Assembly: GCF_000508165.1 (NCBI RefSeq)
Contig: NZ_AYOZ01000008.1
Coordinates: forward strand, 1-64,000
Length of the DNA stretch: 64,000 nucleotides
Direction: 5' to 3'
Origin: Marinomonas profundimaris
GTDB lineage: Bacteria > Pseudomonadota > Gammaproteobacteria > Pseudomonadales > Marinomonadaceae
Under the pieces are notes generated by a model, which saw nothing but the letters and a program-made list of their open reading frames with translations, made no database searches and was not told where the DNA came from. How positions within the stretch are numbered: the stretch's first letter is position 1; every line of letters begins with the position of its first letter. The translations under genes were made by a program, and so were the position numbers. Positions 11,341-21,866 of this stretch are shown here, in pieces.

Positions 11341-11769
11341 TCAAACCTTTAGCAATGGCGCCATCGCCACAGCACAGCGAGACAAATCAAAGCCCTTCTC
11401 TGCAACCTGCGAAAACAAACGGCTGTACTCTTTGCCATTTTCGCCGCGCAACAAAACCCACAAAACAGAAGAGCGCGTTCCAGTACGACAAAAAGCCAAT
11501 GTTTTTTTATTGTCGGTCAACGCCGCCAATTGTAGATCCACATGACCTTGGGACAATACTGCCAAATCAATCGGGTTACTCACATACTCTATCCCCAACG
11601 CTTCAGCGGCTAAACGAACATCTTCACCCGCAGGCTGATCCTCAGACTCACCCTCAGGTCGATTATTGATAACCCTTTCGACCCCCTGCACCTTAAGCGC
11701 AGCAAGATCCTCTTTCGCAATCTGCGAAGCGACAAAATAACAATCATCAAGTTGAACTGGATTAATCAT
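11341..11769 (-). CDS. DUF442 / beta-lactamase-hydrolase-like phosphatase-fold protein
   Basis: This 142-residue protein belongs to the DUF442 group, a phosphatase-like fold found alone or fused to sulfur-metabolism enzymes. The N-terminal part has DDCYFVASQIAKEDLAALK and GVERVINNRPEGE. The active-site loop is FCRTGTRSSVLW, with a cysteine and arginine spaced as in this family. The likely chemistry is phosphate- or sulfur-linked, but the substrate is not known. It lies 65 bases upstream of the XRE regulator on the same strand. Confidence 0.8.
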   Translation of the reverse strand: MINPVQLDDCYFVASQIAKEDLAALKVQGVERVINNRPEGESEDQPAGEDVRLAAEALGIEYVSNPIDLAVLSQGHVDLQLAALTDNKKTLAFCRTGTRSSVLWVLLRGENGKEYSRLFSQVAEKGFDLSRCAVAMAPLLKV

Positions 11770-11791
11770 TTAAATTTACCCTTTTAAAACA

Positions 11792-12070
11792 TTAAGAACG
11801 ATATAGCACTTTAATAAGGTGAAAACCAAATTGCGTTTTTATCGGCCCCTGAACTTTATATAAAGGACAATTAAAAACAACCTTATCAAAAGCAGGCACC
11901 ATATCGCCCTTACGAAATTCCCCAAGATCTCCACCTTTCTTTCCGGATGGGCATGTAGAAAATTGTTTCGCTAACTTATGAAAATCCGCCCCTTTATCCA
12001 GCTTCACTTTTAAAGATTCTGCTTCCGCCTTTGTTTTTACCAAAATATGACACGCACTTACCGTCGCCAT
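11792..12070 (-). CDS. ppiC: Parvulin-type peptidyl-prolyl isomerase
   Basis: This small cytoplasmic parvulin (92 aa; E. coli PpiC 93) speeds cis-trans isomerisation of prolyl bonds. The rotamase motifs are clear: [55 protein letters not shown] and [14 protein letters not shown] chose the ATG at 12070 because GGGAG lies 6 bases ahead of it and the homologous region starts there. An upstream ATG at 12085 would add five residues. It is divergent from the dual-receiver gene. Confidence 0.93.
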   Translation of the reverse strand: MATVSACHILVKTKAEAESLKVKLDKGADFHKLAKQFSTCPSGKKGGDLGEFRKGDMVPAFDKVVFNCPLYKVQGPIKTQFGFHLIKVLYRS

Positions 12071-12208
12071 TTCAACTCCCATCACATAAATACACTAGAT
12101 AAAACATGTTAACCTATTTAGTATTATAGAATTAACTAAAAGCAATTATTAAACTTAAAATAATATTGGCGCAAAGCAGTATCAACACTAACAATAGGCG
12201 ACCTTAAC

Positions 12209-13006
12209 ATGAGCACTTACGCAGCAATTGGCGATCTTTCTTTTCTCCTAGTTGAACCTTCAGACACACAGAAAAAAATCATCTCTAAAGCGCTTGAGGA
12301 CGCAGGAATCAAACAAATCGAATACGCCAATAACATTGAAGAAACCATTGTCTCTTTGTCATCCTTTCCACCCGATCTTGTTATTTCTTCAATGTATCTT
12401 CCCGACGGATCCGCCAACGACTTAATTGATCGAATTCGCTCAAACACAGAAACTGAAAACCAGTGTTTTATGCTTATTTCTAGCGAGCGAAACCGCGAAC
12501 AACTTGAACACCTAAGACAATCGGGCGTACTTGCCATACTGCCAAAACCCTTCGATCAAAAAGATCTTAGGCGCGCCATTCACGCCACCCTAGACCTAAT
12601 TGTTGAAGATGAAATTGACTTAGAAATGTTTGACCCTAGAACGCTTCGAGTTCTTGTCACTGACGACAGCAAAATGGCCAGAAAACATGTCAGTAAAACC
12701 TTGAATACAATGGGAATAGAAGACATTCAATTCGCAGAAAATGGAAAAGAAGCCATTGAATTACTCAACGAACACGAGTTCGACCTGATTGTTACCGACT
12801 ACAACATGCCTGAAATGGACGGAAGAGAACTCGCCGAAGCAGTACGGTTAGACCCAGCCTTGGCTCACATTCCTATATTGATGGTTAGCTCAAATGCTGA
12901 AGATAGCCAGCTATCTAACATTGCACAAGAAGGCGTCGATGCTATTTGCGGCAAGCCATTTGAACCCAGTGTCGTTAGACAACTACTGGCCCAAATATTG
13001 AATTAA
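12209..13006 (+). CDS. Dual-receiver response regulator without output domain
   Basis: The protein has 265 residues with two CheY-like receiver domains and no DNA-binding or enzyme domain. The first (about 10-135) lacks the phospho-acceptor aspartate: the strand reads DLVISSMYLPDGS with serine, and the acidic pocket has VEPSD. It keeps a lysine at LPKPF. The second (about 145-265) is complete, with VTDDSKMARK, LIVTDYNMPEMDG, MVSSNAED and CGKPF. The architecture suggests a phosphorylation-controlled adaptor or sink in chemotaxis or another two-component path. No kinase adjoins it, so the partner is unknown. Confidence 0.9.
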   Translation: MSTYAAIGDLSFLLVEPSDTQKKIISKALEDAGIKQIEYANNIEETIVSLSSFPPDLVISSMYLPDGSANDLIDRIRSNTETENQCFMLISSERNREQLEHLRQSGVLAILPKPFDQKDLRRAIHATLDLIVEDEIDLEMFDPRTLRVLVTDDSKMARKHVSKTLNTMGIEDIQFAENGKEAIELLNEHEFDLIVTDYNMPEMDGRELAEAVRLDPALAHIPILMVSSNAEDSQLSNIAQEGVDAICGKPFEPSVVRQLLAQILN

Positions 13007-13010
13007 AAAT

Positions 13011-13042
13011 AAAAAAAAGAGCTTCATGAGAAGCTCTTTTTT
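13011..13042. terminator. Bidirectional terminator after the dual-receiver gene
   Basis: The stem GAGCTTC (13019-13025)/GAAGCTC (13030-13036) with loop ATGA is flanked by A8 and T6, and extends through the A/T pairs. It serves the plus-strand receiver gene and the minus-strand nudix gene. Confidence 0.93.
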
Positions 13043-13058
13043 CAGATAAGCACAAATA

Positions 13059-13445
13059 CTATAAAGCAGAAATAAGCGCATCAACAATCGGCACATTAGC
13101 CTCAGGAAACGCATAATCAGGCAAATCTACAACAGACACCCAACGCACCTCCTGCCCTTCTTTACCTATTGGCTCACCCGTAAAACCAGTGACTTTATAA
13201 AAAAGCAACTCAACTACTTTGTCACCATAATCATGAGAAACTGTTTTAAAGTAATGATTCTCTGTGACTTGAATAGCACACTCTTCTTCCAACTCTCTTA
13301 ATAGGGCCACTTCTGGCTCCTCAGAAAGCTCACACTTGCCACCCGGAAATTCCCACAACCCACCTTGATGCTGGCTGGATTTACGGAGAGCAATAAAAAC
13401 AGCGCCATCTCGAAGAATAATCCCCGCAGCAACTCTAACCAACAT
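13059..13445 (-). CDS. mutT: MutT-type Nudix hydrolase
   Basis: This 128-residue Nudix hydrolase probably removes 8-oxo-dGTP from the nucleotide pool, based on its similarity to MutT. The Nudix box is present at about 37-59 as GKCELSEEPEVALLRELEEE, with the box glycine replaced by alanine near its end (ECAI). The N-terminal RVAAGIILRDGAVFIALRKS and the FPGGKCE turn are typical. The start overlaps the argJ stop (TAATG), indicating translational coupling. In E. coli mutT follows secA, and here argJ has come between them. Confidence 0.9.
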   Translation of the reverse strand: MLVRVAAGIILRDGAVFIALRKSSQHQGGLWEFPGGKCELSEEPEVALLRELEEECAIQVTENHYFKTVSHDYGDKVVELLFYKVTGFTGEPIGKEGQEVRWVSVVDLPDYAFPEANVPIVDALISAL

Positions 13446-14665
13446 TAAGTACGATACTCTGCGTTAATAGTGACATATTCATGAGAAAAATCTGTCGTCC
13501 AAACAATATCAGACGCATCCCCCATACCTAAATCAAGAACGATATGAATCTCTTGAGGTGCCATAGCCTGCTTACCATGCTCTTCAAGGTAATCAGGAGA
13601 GCGCCCTCCATTACGAGCAATTTCAAAGCCATTAATATGTAGCTGAACCTTATCCACATCCAAACCAACAACACCAGCTCGACCAACCACCGCCAAAATT
13701 CGCCCCCAGTTTGGATCAGATGCAAACAATGCGGTTTTTACCAATGGTGAATGCGCAATCTCAAAGGCCGTCTTTGTAGCATCAGCTACTTCAGCCGCAC
13801 CTACAACCTCAACTGTCACAAACTTGGTCGCGCCTTCGCCATCACGAACAATCGCATGAGCCAATTCCTGCATAACTTCCGTAAAAGCCGCAATAAAGGC
13901 TTTAGCCAATGGCTCATCGACAGAGGTAACCACCGAATTCCCAGCCACACCAGTCGCCACGGCAATACAAGAATCATTTGTAGATGTATCACTATCAACA
14001 GTAATACGGTTAAAACTTCTATTCACGACATCTTTTAAAATTGCCTGAAGAACACCAACCTCCATGGCAATGTCACTGCAAACATAACCCAACATGGTCG
14101 CCATATTTGGGCGAATCATACCAGCACCCTTTGAAATACCAGCGACAGTATAACTCCGACCTTCAAACTCAAAGGTTCGAACAGACCCTTTAGGCAAAGT
14201 GTCCGTTGTCATAATACCAACACCTGCAGCCTGCCAATTATCGCCTGACAAATTGGCAAGAGCGTTAGGAATAGCCGCAATAATTTTATCTACCGGTAAG
14301 GGCTCACCAATAACCCCCGTCGAGAAAGGCAAAATAGATTCTACTTTAACCCCCGTCTTAGCCGCCAATTCATCACAAGTCTTCATCGCTGTTTCCAGAC
14401 CAGACCTGCCAGTGCCAGCATTCGCATTACCGGTATTAATTAACAAATAACGACTACCAGCCTGACCTAAATGCTTTTGACAAATACGGACAGGCGCCGC
14501 ACAAAATGCATTTTGTGTGAAGACACCAGTGACAGAAGCACCCTCACAAAACTCAAAGATAACAACATCTTTTTTATTCGGTTTTTTAATACCAGCTTCC
14601 GCAACACCTATCCGAACCCCTTTTATTTCAGGGATAAGAGGAAAATCATGCAATCCTACAGCCAT
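13445..14665 (-). CDS. argJ: Glutamate N-acetyltransferase / amino-acid acetyltransferase
   Basis: ArgJ moves the acetyl group from N-acetylornithine to glutamate in the cyclic arginine pathway. Some versions also use acetyl-CoA. The 406-residue precursor is expected to cut itself into alpha and beta chains at the threonine in RPNMATMLGY (about residue 190), which then becomes the nucleophile. Other family segments are INTGNANAGTGRSG, FSTGVIGEPLP and DSDTSTNDSC, plus the oxyanion-type region FEIAHSPLVKTALFASDPNWGRILAVVG, whose last part is conserved. It lies between secA (15 bases away) and the nudix gene. Confidence 0.96.
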   Translation of the reverse strand: MAVGLHDFPLIPEIKGVRIGVAEAGIKKPNKKDVVIFEFCEGASVTGVFTQNAFCAAPVRICQKHLGQAGSRYLLINTGNANAGTGRSGLETAMKTCDELAAKTGVKVESILPFSTGVIGEPLPVDKIIAAIPNALANLSGDNWQAAGVGIMTTDTLPKGSVRTFEFEGRSYTVAGISKGAGMIRPNMATMLGYVCSDIAMEVGVLQAILKDVVNRSFNRITVDSDTSTNDSCIAVATGVAGNSVVTSVDEPLAKAFIAAFTEVMQELAHAIVRDGEGATKFVTVEVVGAAEVADATKTAFEIAHSPLVKTALFASDPNWGRILAVVGRAGVVGLDVDKVQLHINGFEIARNGGRSPDYLEEHGKQAMAPQEIHIVLDLGMGDASDIVWTTDFSHEYVTINAEYRT

Positions 14666-14680
14666 TTAAAAACGCTCCAA

Positions 14681-17389
14681 TTAAATCAGACTACCGTGAC
14701 ACTGCTTATATTTTTTACCAGAGCCACATGGGCAAGGTTCGTTGCGACCTACCTTAGGGAACTCTTGGTCTTGAGAAGAATCAGGCTCTGAAGAAGAGTC
14801 GGCCAACGAATTCAAAGAGTCGTGCACCATACTAACCTTCGTTTTCTCTTCTTGTTTTCTACGCGCTTCTTCAATTTTTTCCGCTTCTTCAGCAGATTGA
14901 ACCTTCACACGAGTAACAATCTGAACCACTTCAAATTTAATTTGCTCTAATAGCCCCTGAAATAACTCAAACGCTTCACGCTTATACTCTTGTTTAGGGT
15001 TCTTTTGAGCATAACCTCGCAGATGAATTCCCTGTCTAAGCATGTCCATTGTTTGGAGATGCTCTTTCCAAAGTGTATCCAATACCTGCAACAGAACCTG
15101 CTTTTCAAACGCCCTAAAAGATTGCGGACCAGCGACCTCTTCCTTCGCTTTATAGTCATCAACAAAACTGTCTAGTATTTTTTGACGCAACGGCTCTTCA
15201 TACAGTTTTTTATCTTCTTCAATCCATTGAGACACAGGAATCGCAAGACCAAACTCATTAAGAGCTTTCTCTTCCAAACCCTCCAGATCCCACATATCAA
15301 AAATACTTTGCGGAGGTATAAACTCGTCCACAAGACCCGAAACGACTTCCTCTCTCATCGCCGAAATCGCTTCCGACAAATCATCAGAGACCATCATTTC
15401 AAAGCGCTGACGATAAATAACCTGACGCTGATCGTTTGCTACATCATCGTACTCAAGTAACTGTTTGCGAATATCAAAGTTGCGACCTTCAACTTTACGC
15501 TGTGCTTTCTCAATCGCATTTGAAACCATCTTATGCTCGATAGCTTCTCCCTTCTCCATTCCAAGCGCCATCATCATTTTTTTAATGCGATCAGACATAA
15601 AGATGCGCATTAAGTTATCTTCTAGTGACAGGTAAAAACGAGATGAACCAACATCACCCTGACGACCTGCTCGACCGCGTAATTGGTTATCAATACGGCG
15701 CGATTCATGGCGCTCAGTGCCAATAATATGCAATCCACCCGCCGCCAAAACGGATTCATTACGCAAAGCCCAATCGACTTTTAATGCATCAATACTTTCC
15801 TGACTAGCCCCCTCACCAAGCTGAGCCAACTCAACTTGCAAGTTACCACCCAAAACAATATCTGTACCACGACCTGCCATATTGGTCGCAATGGTTACTG
15901 CGCCAGGTCGACCCGCATCCGCAACAATTTGAGCCTCGCGCTCATGCTGCTTCGCATTAAGGACATTATGCTTAACGTCTTTTTTGATAAGGTAGTTTGA
16001 TAGCAGCTCAGAATACTCAATAGATGCCGTGCCAACCAAAACCGGACGCCCCTGCTTTACAATGTCTTCGATGTCCAACACGATGGCTTCAAATTTGTCT
16101 TCTGTAGACATGTAGATTAAGTCATTGAAGTCTTTACGCTGCACTTGACGGTTAGTCGGAATAACAATAACCGTAAGACCATAAATCTGTTGAAACTCAA
16201 AAGCTTCTGTATCCGCCGTCCCAGTCATACCAGATAATTTATCATAAAGACGGAAGTAGTTCTGGAAGGTAGTAGAGGCCAAAGTCTGACTTTCAGCCTG
16301 TATTGTCACACCTTCTTTTGCTTCTACCGCTTGATGGATACCTTCTGACCAACGACGCCCAGCCATAGTTCGACCAGTATGCTCGTCCACAATAACAATC
16401 TGATCGCCCTGAATAACGTAATCAATGTCTTTTTTGAAAATCACGTGCGCTTTTAAGCAAGCATGAACGTGGTGCAGCAAAGAAAGATTACCCGCTGCAT
16501 AAAGACTCTCACCTTCACCCAACAAGTCCTGCTCTACCAGCCAATTTTCAACAAAAGAGTGTCCATCTTCGGTCAACTCAATACTGCGCTGAGATTCATC
16601 AAAAGTGTAATGTCCTTCAGACTCTTCACCTTCTGAACTCACTTGCTTAACTAAAAGCGGCGCCAGCAAATTAATTTTTCGATACTGCTCAGAACTGTCT
16701 TCAACAGCACCAGATATAATAAGAGGCGTTCTGGCTTCATCGATCAGGATAGAGTCAACCTCATCCACCACTGAAAAATTCAGGTCACGCTGAACACGAT
16801 CTTCTAAGCGAAAGACCATATTGTCACGAAGATAATCAAAACCAAATTCGTTGTTGGTTCCATAAGTGATATCACACAAATAGGACGCTTTCTTTTCATC
16901 TCGCTCTTGGCCTGAAAAAACAACACCAACACTCATATCTAGGAATTCATAGAGAGGCCGCATCCAGTTAGCATCACGCTTAGCAAGATAATCATTCACC
17001 GTAACAACGTGTACACCTTTTGATGACAAGGCATTCAAATATACCGCAAGTGTTGCGACTAATGTCTTACCTTCACCCGTGCGCATTTCTGCAATTTTAC
17101 CTTCATTTAGCACCATGCCGCCAATGAGCTGAACGTCAAAATGACGCATTCCCATCACACGCTGGCTACCTTCACGAACAACTGCAAACGCCTCAGGTAA
17201 AATAGAATCAAGCGAAGCACCTTTGCTTATGCGATCTCTAAATTCACTGGTCTTCGCAGATAAATCATCATCCGAGAGCTTCTGGAAAGATTCTTCAAGT
17301 TGGTTTATCTGCGCAACGACTTTCTTATATCGTTTTACTTCTCGGTCATTCTTTGTGCCGACAATTTTTTTAAGTACAGTTCCTAACAT
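14681..17389 (-). CDS. secA: Preprotein translocase ATPase SecA
   Basis: SecA drives export of unfolded proteins through SecYEG with ATP. The 902 residues (E. coli 901) contain the Walker A region [14 protein letters not shown], the DEAD-like [21 protein letters not shown], the preprotein-binding domain (about 220-370), and [25 protein letters not shown] in the second motor domain. The C-terminus has the zinc-binding SecB site [17 protein letters not shown]. The gap to lpxC is only 143 bases and holds a terminator, so there is no secM gene as in E. coli. Confidence 0.98.
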   Translation of the reverse strand: MLGTVLKKIVGTKNDREVKRYKKVVAQINQLEESFQKLSDDDLSAKTSEFRDRISKGASLDSILPEAFAVVREGSQRVMGMRHFDVQLIGGMVLNEGKIAEMRTGEGKTLVATLAVYLNALSSKGVHVVTVNDYLAKRDANWMRPLYEFLDMSVGVVFSGQERDEKKASYLCDITYGTNNEFGFDYLRDNMVFRLEDRVQRDLNFSVVDEVDSILIDEARTPLIISGAVEDSSEQYRKINLLAPLLVKQVSSEGEESEGHYTFDESQRSIELTEDGHSFVENWLVEQDLLGEGESLYAAGNLSLLHHVHACLKAHVIFKKDIDYVIQGDQIVIVDEHTGRTMAGRRWSEGIHQAVEAKEGVTIQAESQTLASTTFQNYFRLYDKLSGMTGTADTEAFEFQQIYGLTVIVIPTNRQVQRKDFNDLIYMSTEDKFEAIVLDIEDIVKQGRPVLVGTASIEYSELLSNYLIKKDVKHNVLNAKQHEREAQIVADAGRPGAVTIATNMAGRGTDIVLGGNLQVELAQLGEGASQESIDALKVDWALRNESVLAAGGLHIIGTERHESRRIDNQLRGRAGRQGDVGSSRFYLSLEDNLMRIFMSDRIKKMMMALGMEKGEAIEHKMVSNAIEKAQRKVEGRNFDIRKQLLEYDDVANDQRQVIYRQRFEMMVSDDLSEAISAMREEVVSGLVDEFIPPQSIFDMWDLEGLEEKALNEFGLAIPVSQWIEEDKKLYEEPLRQKILDSFVDDYKAKEEVAGPQSFRAFEKQVLLQVLDTLWKEHLQTMDMLRQGIHLRGYAQKNPKQEYKREAFELFQGLLEQIKFEVVQIVTRVKVQSAEEAEKIEEARRKQEEKTKVSMVHDSLNSLADSSSEPDSSQDQEFPKVGRNEPCPCGSGKKYKQCHGSLI

Positions 17390-17474
17390 CTTGAACTCAA
17401 CATAGCCAATTAGTAATAAATAGAGTCTACCACGGTAATGTGTGACAAAACATGATATATCAAGGACCTAAATA

Positions 17475-17506
17475 CAAAAAAACCAGACATATAGTCTGGT
17501 TTTTTA
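17475..17506. terminator. Terminator after lpxC
   Basis: The stem AACCAGAC (17481-17488)/GTCTGGTT (17494-17501) is flanked by an A run and by TTTTTT, so it can work in both directions. It separates the dcw-lpxC group from secA, which then needs its own promoter in 17390-17475. Confidence 0.88.
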
Positions 17507-17532
17507 AAATGCGATCAAGAATTAATCACTCG

Positions 17533-18450
17533 CTATGCACCAACAAAAGCCGGTTCAACATAGGATATCGGAGTAGTTTGCGCTTCATCTTCGTAAACAA
17601 CATATTCCCAAGCATCTTGATGCTCAAGCAAAGCCAATAGAAGCTTATTATTCAGCGCATGGCCTGACTTAAAGGCTTTATATTCGCCAATCAGACTATG
17701 TCCAAGAAGATAAAGATCACCAATAGCATCCAATACTTTATGACGCACCAACTCATCTCGGTAGCGCAGACCTTCGTCATTAAGAACACGATAGTCATCT
17801 AAAACGATGGCATTTTCCATGTTCGCACCACGAGCAAGGTTGTTATTCTTAAAGTATTCAAGATCCTTCATAAAACCAAATGTTCTTGCGCGACTGATTT
17901 CTTTTACGAATGTTGTCGTAGAAAAATCAAACGAAGTACTTTGAACATCTTCACCAATCGCTGGATGCTGAAAGTCTATAGTGAAAGACAAACGAAAGCC
18001 TGAATGCGGCTCAAGGGAAGCAAATTTATCACCCTCATCCACGCGAATTGGCTTTTTAACACGAATGAATTTTTTCGGCGCATTTTGAGCTTCCAAACCA
18101 GCGGACTGAAGAAGAAAAACAAAAGGACTAGCACTTCCATCCATCAATGGAATCTCACTAGCACTTACTTCTACATAAGCATTATCCACACCCAAACCAG
18201 CCATTGCTGACAACAAATGTTCTACAGTACTAACCTTCACATCACCCTGACATAAAGCCGTTGCAAAATTTGTTGACCCTACTGCTCGCGCATCACCATG
18301 AATCTCTACAGCTGGATTCAAGTCCGTACGAACAAATACAATACCTGTGTTTACAGGTGCAGGTTTTAGTGTCAAATACACTTTCTCGCCAGAGTGTAAA
18401 CCCACTCCAGTTGCTCGAATAATGTTTTTTAGTGTGTGTTGGCGTACCAT
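17533..18450 (-). CDS. lpxC: UDP-3-O-acyl-N-acetylglucosamine deacetylase
   Basis: LpxC is the zinc enzyme for the committed step of lipid A synthesis. The 305 residues match E. coli LpxC (305). Conserved elements are [18 protein letters not shown], the first zinc histidine in [33 protein letters not shown], and the second zinc site and acid in [16 protein letters not shown]. It lies 106 bases downstream of ftsZ, the standard gammaproteobacterial order. A membrane lipid A pathway fits a Gram-negative organism. Confidence 0.98.
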   Translation of the reverse strand: MVRQHTLKNIIRATGVGLHSGEKVYLTLKPAPVNTGIVFVRTDLNPAVEIHGDARAVGSTNFATALCQGDVKVSTVEHLLSAMAGLGVDNAYVEVSASEIPLMDGSASPFVFLLQSAGLEAQNAPKKFIRVKKPIRVDEGDKFASLEPHSGFRLSFTIDFQHPAIGEDVQSTSFDFSTTTFVKEISRARTFGFMKDLEYFKNNNLARGANMENAIVLDDYRVLNDEGLRYRDELVRHKVLDAIGDLYLLGHSLIGEYKAFKSGHALNNKLLLALLEHQDAWEYVVYEDEAQTTPISYVEPAFVGA

Positions 18451-18556
18451 TTTATTCCTACAATTTTATGACTGGATACTAATCTTTACAAAATAGTATC
18501 AATTACACATTTTTTATACAATCCAACATACTGATGTTGCATGGTTTTTGCTCAAA

Positions 18557-19786
18557 TTAATCAGCTTGACGACGCAAAAAAGCCGGAATGTCCAAATACG
18601 ATAATTTATCGCCACTTGAAATTGATGCAGAATCCGCAGATTCATTTTTCTCTTCCAAGTTTTTCTCAACCACTTCAGCCTTTACGCTTTGCGAAGGCTT
18701 CGACATAGACGGAGCAACAGTCATGCTAGACTCATTACTTTCAATAACTTGCTCTACCTTTGCCATAACCGGTTGAGAGACAACAGACTCACCTACAGCA
18801 GACTTCATTTCAACTGCAGATCGACCCTCTAAACCAGTTGCAACCACCGTAACTCGCATTTCATCCCCTACACTAGGGTCAATTGCACAACCAATCACGA
18901 CGGTAGCATCTTCCGATGCATATTCTTCAATAATGCCACCAACCTCAGTAAATTCAGACAAACCAACTTCTTCATTGGCCGTAATATTCACAAGTACGCC
19001 ACGCGCACCCTTAAGGTTGATGTCTTCTAGTAAAGGATTATGAATGGCCGCTTCTGCAGCCACCCTCGCTCTATCTTCACCAGATGCAGACCCCGTACCC
19101 ATCATCGCCATACCCATTTCAGACATAACCGTTCTTACATCTGCAAAATCGACGTTAATTAGACCAGGGCGCATAATAAGGTCTGTAATACCTTGAACCG
19201 CATTAAACAAAACGTTATTTGCTTCGCCAAATGCCTTTAATAATGAAATATTTTTACCTAGTACAGGTAACAAGCGCTCATTAGGAACGGTAATTAATGA
19301 ATCAACGTTTTCACGCAACTCCCTAACACCTTCTTCAGCTACTCTAGCTCGACGACGCCCTTCAAATGGAAAAGGTTTAGTAACAACCGCTACCGTCAAA
19401 ATACCCAATTCACGCGCCACTTTAGCGATGACTGGTGCAGCTCCTGTCCCCGTTCCACCACCCATACCTGCGGTGATAAATACCATGTCAGCACCAGTGA
19501 GTAACTGCGTGATTTTTTCTTGATCTTCTAAAGCAGAATCACGCCCAACTTCTGGGTTCGCCCCTGCACCTAAACCTTTGGTTATAGTTGAACCAAGCTG
19601 TAAAGATACCCCCGTTTCAAACCCTATAAGGGCTTTAGAGTCCGTGTTGGCACAAATAAACTCAACACCTTCCAAACGGTTCTCAAGCATATGACGGACA
19701 GCGTTACCGCCACCTCCGCCAACACCGATAACTTTAATTACAGCATTATCTGATAAATTATCTTCGGCTAGATCAAAGACATTCAT
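18557..19786 (-). CDS. ftsZ: Cell division protein FtsZ
   Basis: FtsZ is the tubulin-like GTPase that forms the division ring at midcell. The 409-residue form shows the nucleotide-binding segment IKVIGVGGGGGNAVRHM, the tubulin signature GGGTGTGAAPVIAKVARELG and the T7 loop region NVDFADVRTVM. A variable acidic linker (about 315-395) leads to the C-terminal peptide LDIPAFLRRQAD that binds FtsA and ZipA. I place the start at the ATG of MNVFDLAEDN (19786), which has AGGAG upstream. An ATG at 19819 would add eleven residues unlike the family. Confidence 0.97.
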   Translation of the reverse strand: MNVFDLAEDNLSDNAVIKVIGVGGGGGNAVRHMLENRLEGVEFICANTDSKALIGFETGVSLQLGSTITKGLGAGANPEVGRDSALEDQEKITQLLTGADMVFITAGMGGGTGTGAAPVIAKVARELGILTVAVVTKPFPFEGRRRARVAEEGVRELRENVDSLITVPNERLLPVLGKNISLLKAFGEANNVLFNAVQGITDLIMRPGLINVDFADVRTVMSEMGMAMMGTGSASGEDRARVAAEAAIHNPLLEDINLKGARGVLVNITANEEVGLSEFTEVGGIIEEYASEDATVVIGCAIDPSVGDEMRVTVVATGLEGRSAVEMKSAVGESVVSQPVMAKVEQVIESNESSMTVAPSMSKPSQSVKAEVVEKNLEEKNESADSASISSGDKLSYLDIPAFLRRQAD

Positions 19787-19825
19787 GGGCTTATCGCTCC
19801 TCAATAAATTCACAATCAATTCTGA

Positions 19826-21097
19826 CTAGATATAACTTTGAAACCAGTGCTTTAACTTCTGCCACGCCTTCGTTGCACTGAAGGATGGCCCGATTTCTTT
19901 AGGAGCCAGAACTGATGTTTCTCGTTTAGTTTGCGTCTTAGACATCATCCGTTTCGAGATTTCGGTTACTTCAGCCTCTTTACTACCATAAACCAATAAT
20001 CCAACACTTGTTGAATATATAGGGTTATCGACAATGTCTGACATTCCTTTAGTACAATCTGGTAAAGATAATCGAATTGGCATCTGAAAAACCTTCTCAG
20101 CCAACTCCGCCGCACCTTCCATAAGTGACGTCCCCCCAGTAATCACGATACCTGCAGGGATACGCTCCGCATATCCACTACGCCTTAACTCATCCAGAAT
20201 TAAGTTGTAAATTTCCTCATACCTTGCCTCAACAACCTCTGTCAAAGCATGACGAGTAATCGATCTTGGTTGACGATCACCCACACTTGGAACCTGTAAA
20301 ACCTGATCGGCAGATGCCATTGAAGACATAGCACAAGCGTATTTCACTTTAATTTCTTCAGCATGCTGAGTCGGTGTTCGCAAAGCCATTGAAATATCAT
20401 TGGTAACTTGATCTCCAGCAACAGGAACCACTGCAGTATGATGTAACGCACCGTCAATCCATACCGCAATATCAGATGTTCCCGCACCAATATCAACCAA
20501 GCAAACACCTAAATCCTTCTCATCATCACTCAACGATGACTCACTAGAAGCCAATTGAGATAAAATGACGCCATCTACACCCAAACCACAGCGTTTAATA
20601 CATTTCTCAACATTCATCACGGCATTCACTGCGCCAGAAATCAAATGAACATTGGCCTCAAGGCGAACACCTGACATACCAAGAGGATCTTTAATACCTT
20701 CCTGTGAGTCTATGTGATACTCCTGAGGCAATATGTGAAGTACACGCTGATCTGAGGAAATTGGAACGGCTTGCGCAGCATCAATAACTCGATCAATATC
20801 TTCTCGCTGAACTTCACCATTTTTTACAGCGACAATTCCGTGAGAATTCAAGCTTCGAATGTGACTACCAGCAACACTGACATAGACAGAATGTATATTA
20901 CAGCCCGCCATTAATTCAGCTTCTTCTACAGCGCGCTGAATCGACTGAACCGTTGATTCAATATTTATTACAACACCACGCTTCATCCCTTTTGAGCTAT
21001 GAGAGCCTATACCGACAATTTCCAAACTACCGTCGGCCAGCACTTCGCCAACCAAACAGATAACTTTCGATGTGCCTACATCCAAACCGACTATCAT
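19826..21097 (-). CDS. ftsA: Cell division protein FtsA
   Basis: FtsA is an actin-like ATPase that ties FtsZ filaments to the inner membrane and recruits later divisome proteins. The 423 residues (E. coli 420) have the phosphate-1 motif MIVGLDVGTSKVICLVGE, the 1C domain region (about 80-165) with LHILPQEYHID, and the phosphate-2 motif CLVDIGAGTSDIAVW. The adenosine motif appears as GIVITGGTSLMEG. The C-terminal amphipathic helix WQKLKHWFQSYI is the membrane anchor. It lies between ftsQ and ftsZ. Confidence 0.97.
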   Translation of the reverse strand: MIVGLDVGTSKVICLVGEVLADGSLEIVGIGSHSSKGMKRGVVINIESTVQSIQRAVEEAELMAGCNIHSVYVSVAGSHIRSLNSHGIVAVKNGEVQREDIDRVIDAAQAVPISSDQRVLHILPQEYHIDSQEGIKDPLGMSGVRLEANVHLISGAVNAVMNVEKCIKRCGLGVDGVILSQLASSESSLSDDEKDLGVCLVDIGAGTSDIAVWIDGALHHTAVVPVAGDQVTNDISMALRTPTQHAEEIKVKYACAMSSMASADQVLQVPSVGDRQPRSITRHALTEVVEARYEEIYNLILDELRRSGYAERIPAGIVITGGTSLMEGAAELAEKVFQMPIRLSLPDCTKGMSDIVDNPIYSTSVGLLVYGSKEAEVTEISKRMMSKTQTKRETSVLAPKEIGPSFSATKAWQKLKHWFQSYI

Positions 21098-21173
21098 TTT
21101 ACCTTCCCGGCATTACGTGTTGTTATGACATAACCTCAAACTTCTGTTTAAAAAAGCAACAAACAGGCCAATA

Positions 21174-21854
21174 TCAATTATTTTTTTTCCAACCAACCGC
21201 CACCCCATGTGGGTAGCGCGCATCGACTGATGTTATTTGATCTATTCTACCCGATAAATCACTTTTATACACCGCTATAAAGCGTTGTAATCGTTCTAAA
21301 ATTTCCTCTCTACCAAGCTTAACCTTAACGCCGTTGGTAAAAATAATACTCCAAGCACCTCGGGGCTCTAATGTAAGGGTAGAAACACGCAAGGAAGTAG
21401 AAGCAAGCACCTGACTCACCAGTCCAAATTGCTCAAGAACAACATCGCTTGAATCATCAGGACCGTACAGTCTTGTAAGCGGCAATTTAGGAAGCTTTCG
21501 CGGCGCAATAACTTCCGCCGAAGTGGATATTATTTGCCGATCTCCCCAGTATGCAAGAGGGGAATATTCATGAACAAGTACCTGCAACGTATTTGGCCAT
21601 ACTTTACGAATTTCTGCACTAGCTACCCATTCCGATGACAAAACCACAGCCAGTGCATCAGACAAAGAAACACTCAAAAGGCTCTGACCAAGCAATACAG
21701 AAAAATCCGACCTCAACTCTTCTTCCGTTGCATACTGTAAATCACCTTCAATTTCGATTTTTTGAATTGCAAACCAAGTATCAGGCGAATCATTCCCTTG
21801 AAAGGTAGCAACTAATATCAATAAAATTGCCCCAATCAGTGCAGCCATTCTCAT
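21174..21854 (-). CDS. ftsQ: Cell division protein FtsQ
   Basis: FtsQ is a single-pass inner membrane protein that links the cytoplasmic and periplasmic halves of the divisome with FtsB and FtsL. Here it has 226 residues with a transmembrane helix right at the N-terminus (MRMAALIGAILLILVATF). The POTRA domain follows (FAIQKIEIEGDLQYATEEEL to about 90) and then the beta domain (WGDRQIISTSAEVI). E. coli FtsQ has 276 residues and a longer cytoplasmic N-tail, so this is a short version. No better upstream start is visible. It starts 12 bases after ddl. Confidence 0.92.
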   Translation of the reverse strand: MRMAALIGAILLILVATFQGNDSPDTWFAIQKIEIEGDLQYATEEELRSDFSVLLGQSLLSVSLSDALAVVLSSEWVASAEIRKVWPNTLQVLVHEYSPLAYWGDRQIISTSAEVIAPRKLPKLPLTRLYGPDDSSDVVLEQFGLVSQVLASTSLRVSTLTLEPRGAWSIIFTNGVKVKLGREEILERLQRFIAVYKSDLSGRIDQITSVDARYPHGVAVGWKKNN

Positions 21855-21866
21855 AAATCAATCACG

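Noticed and set aside
17390-17532. A secM-like gene between lpxC and secA
   Set aside because: The gap has only 143 bases, a terminator and no open frame with an arrest motif.
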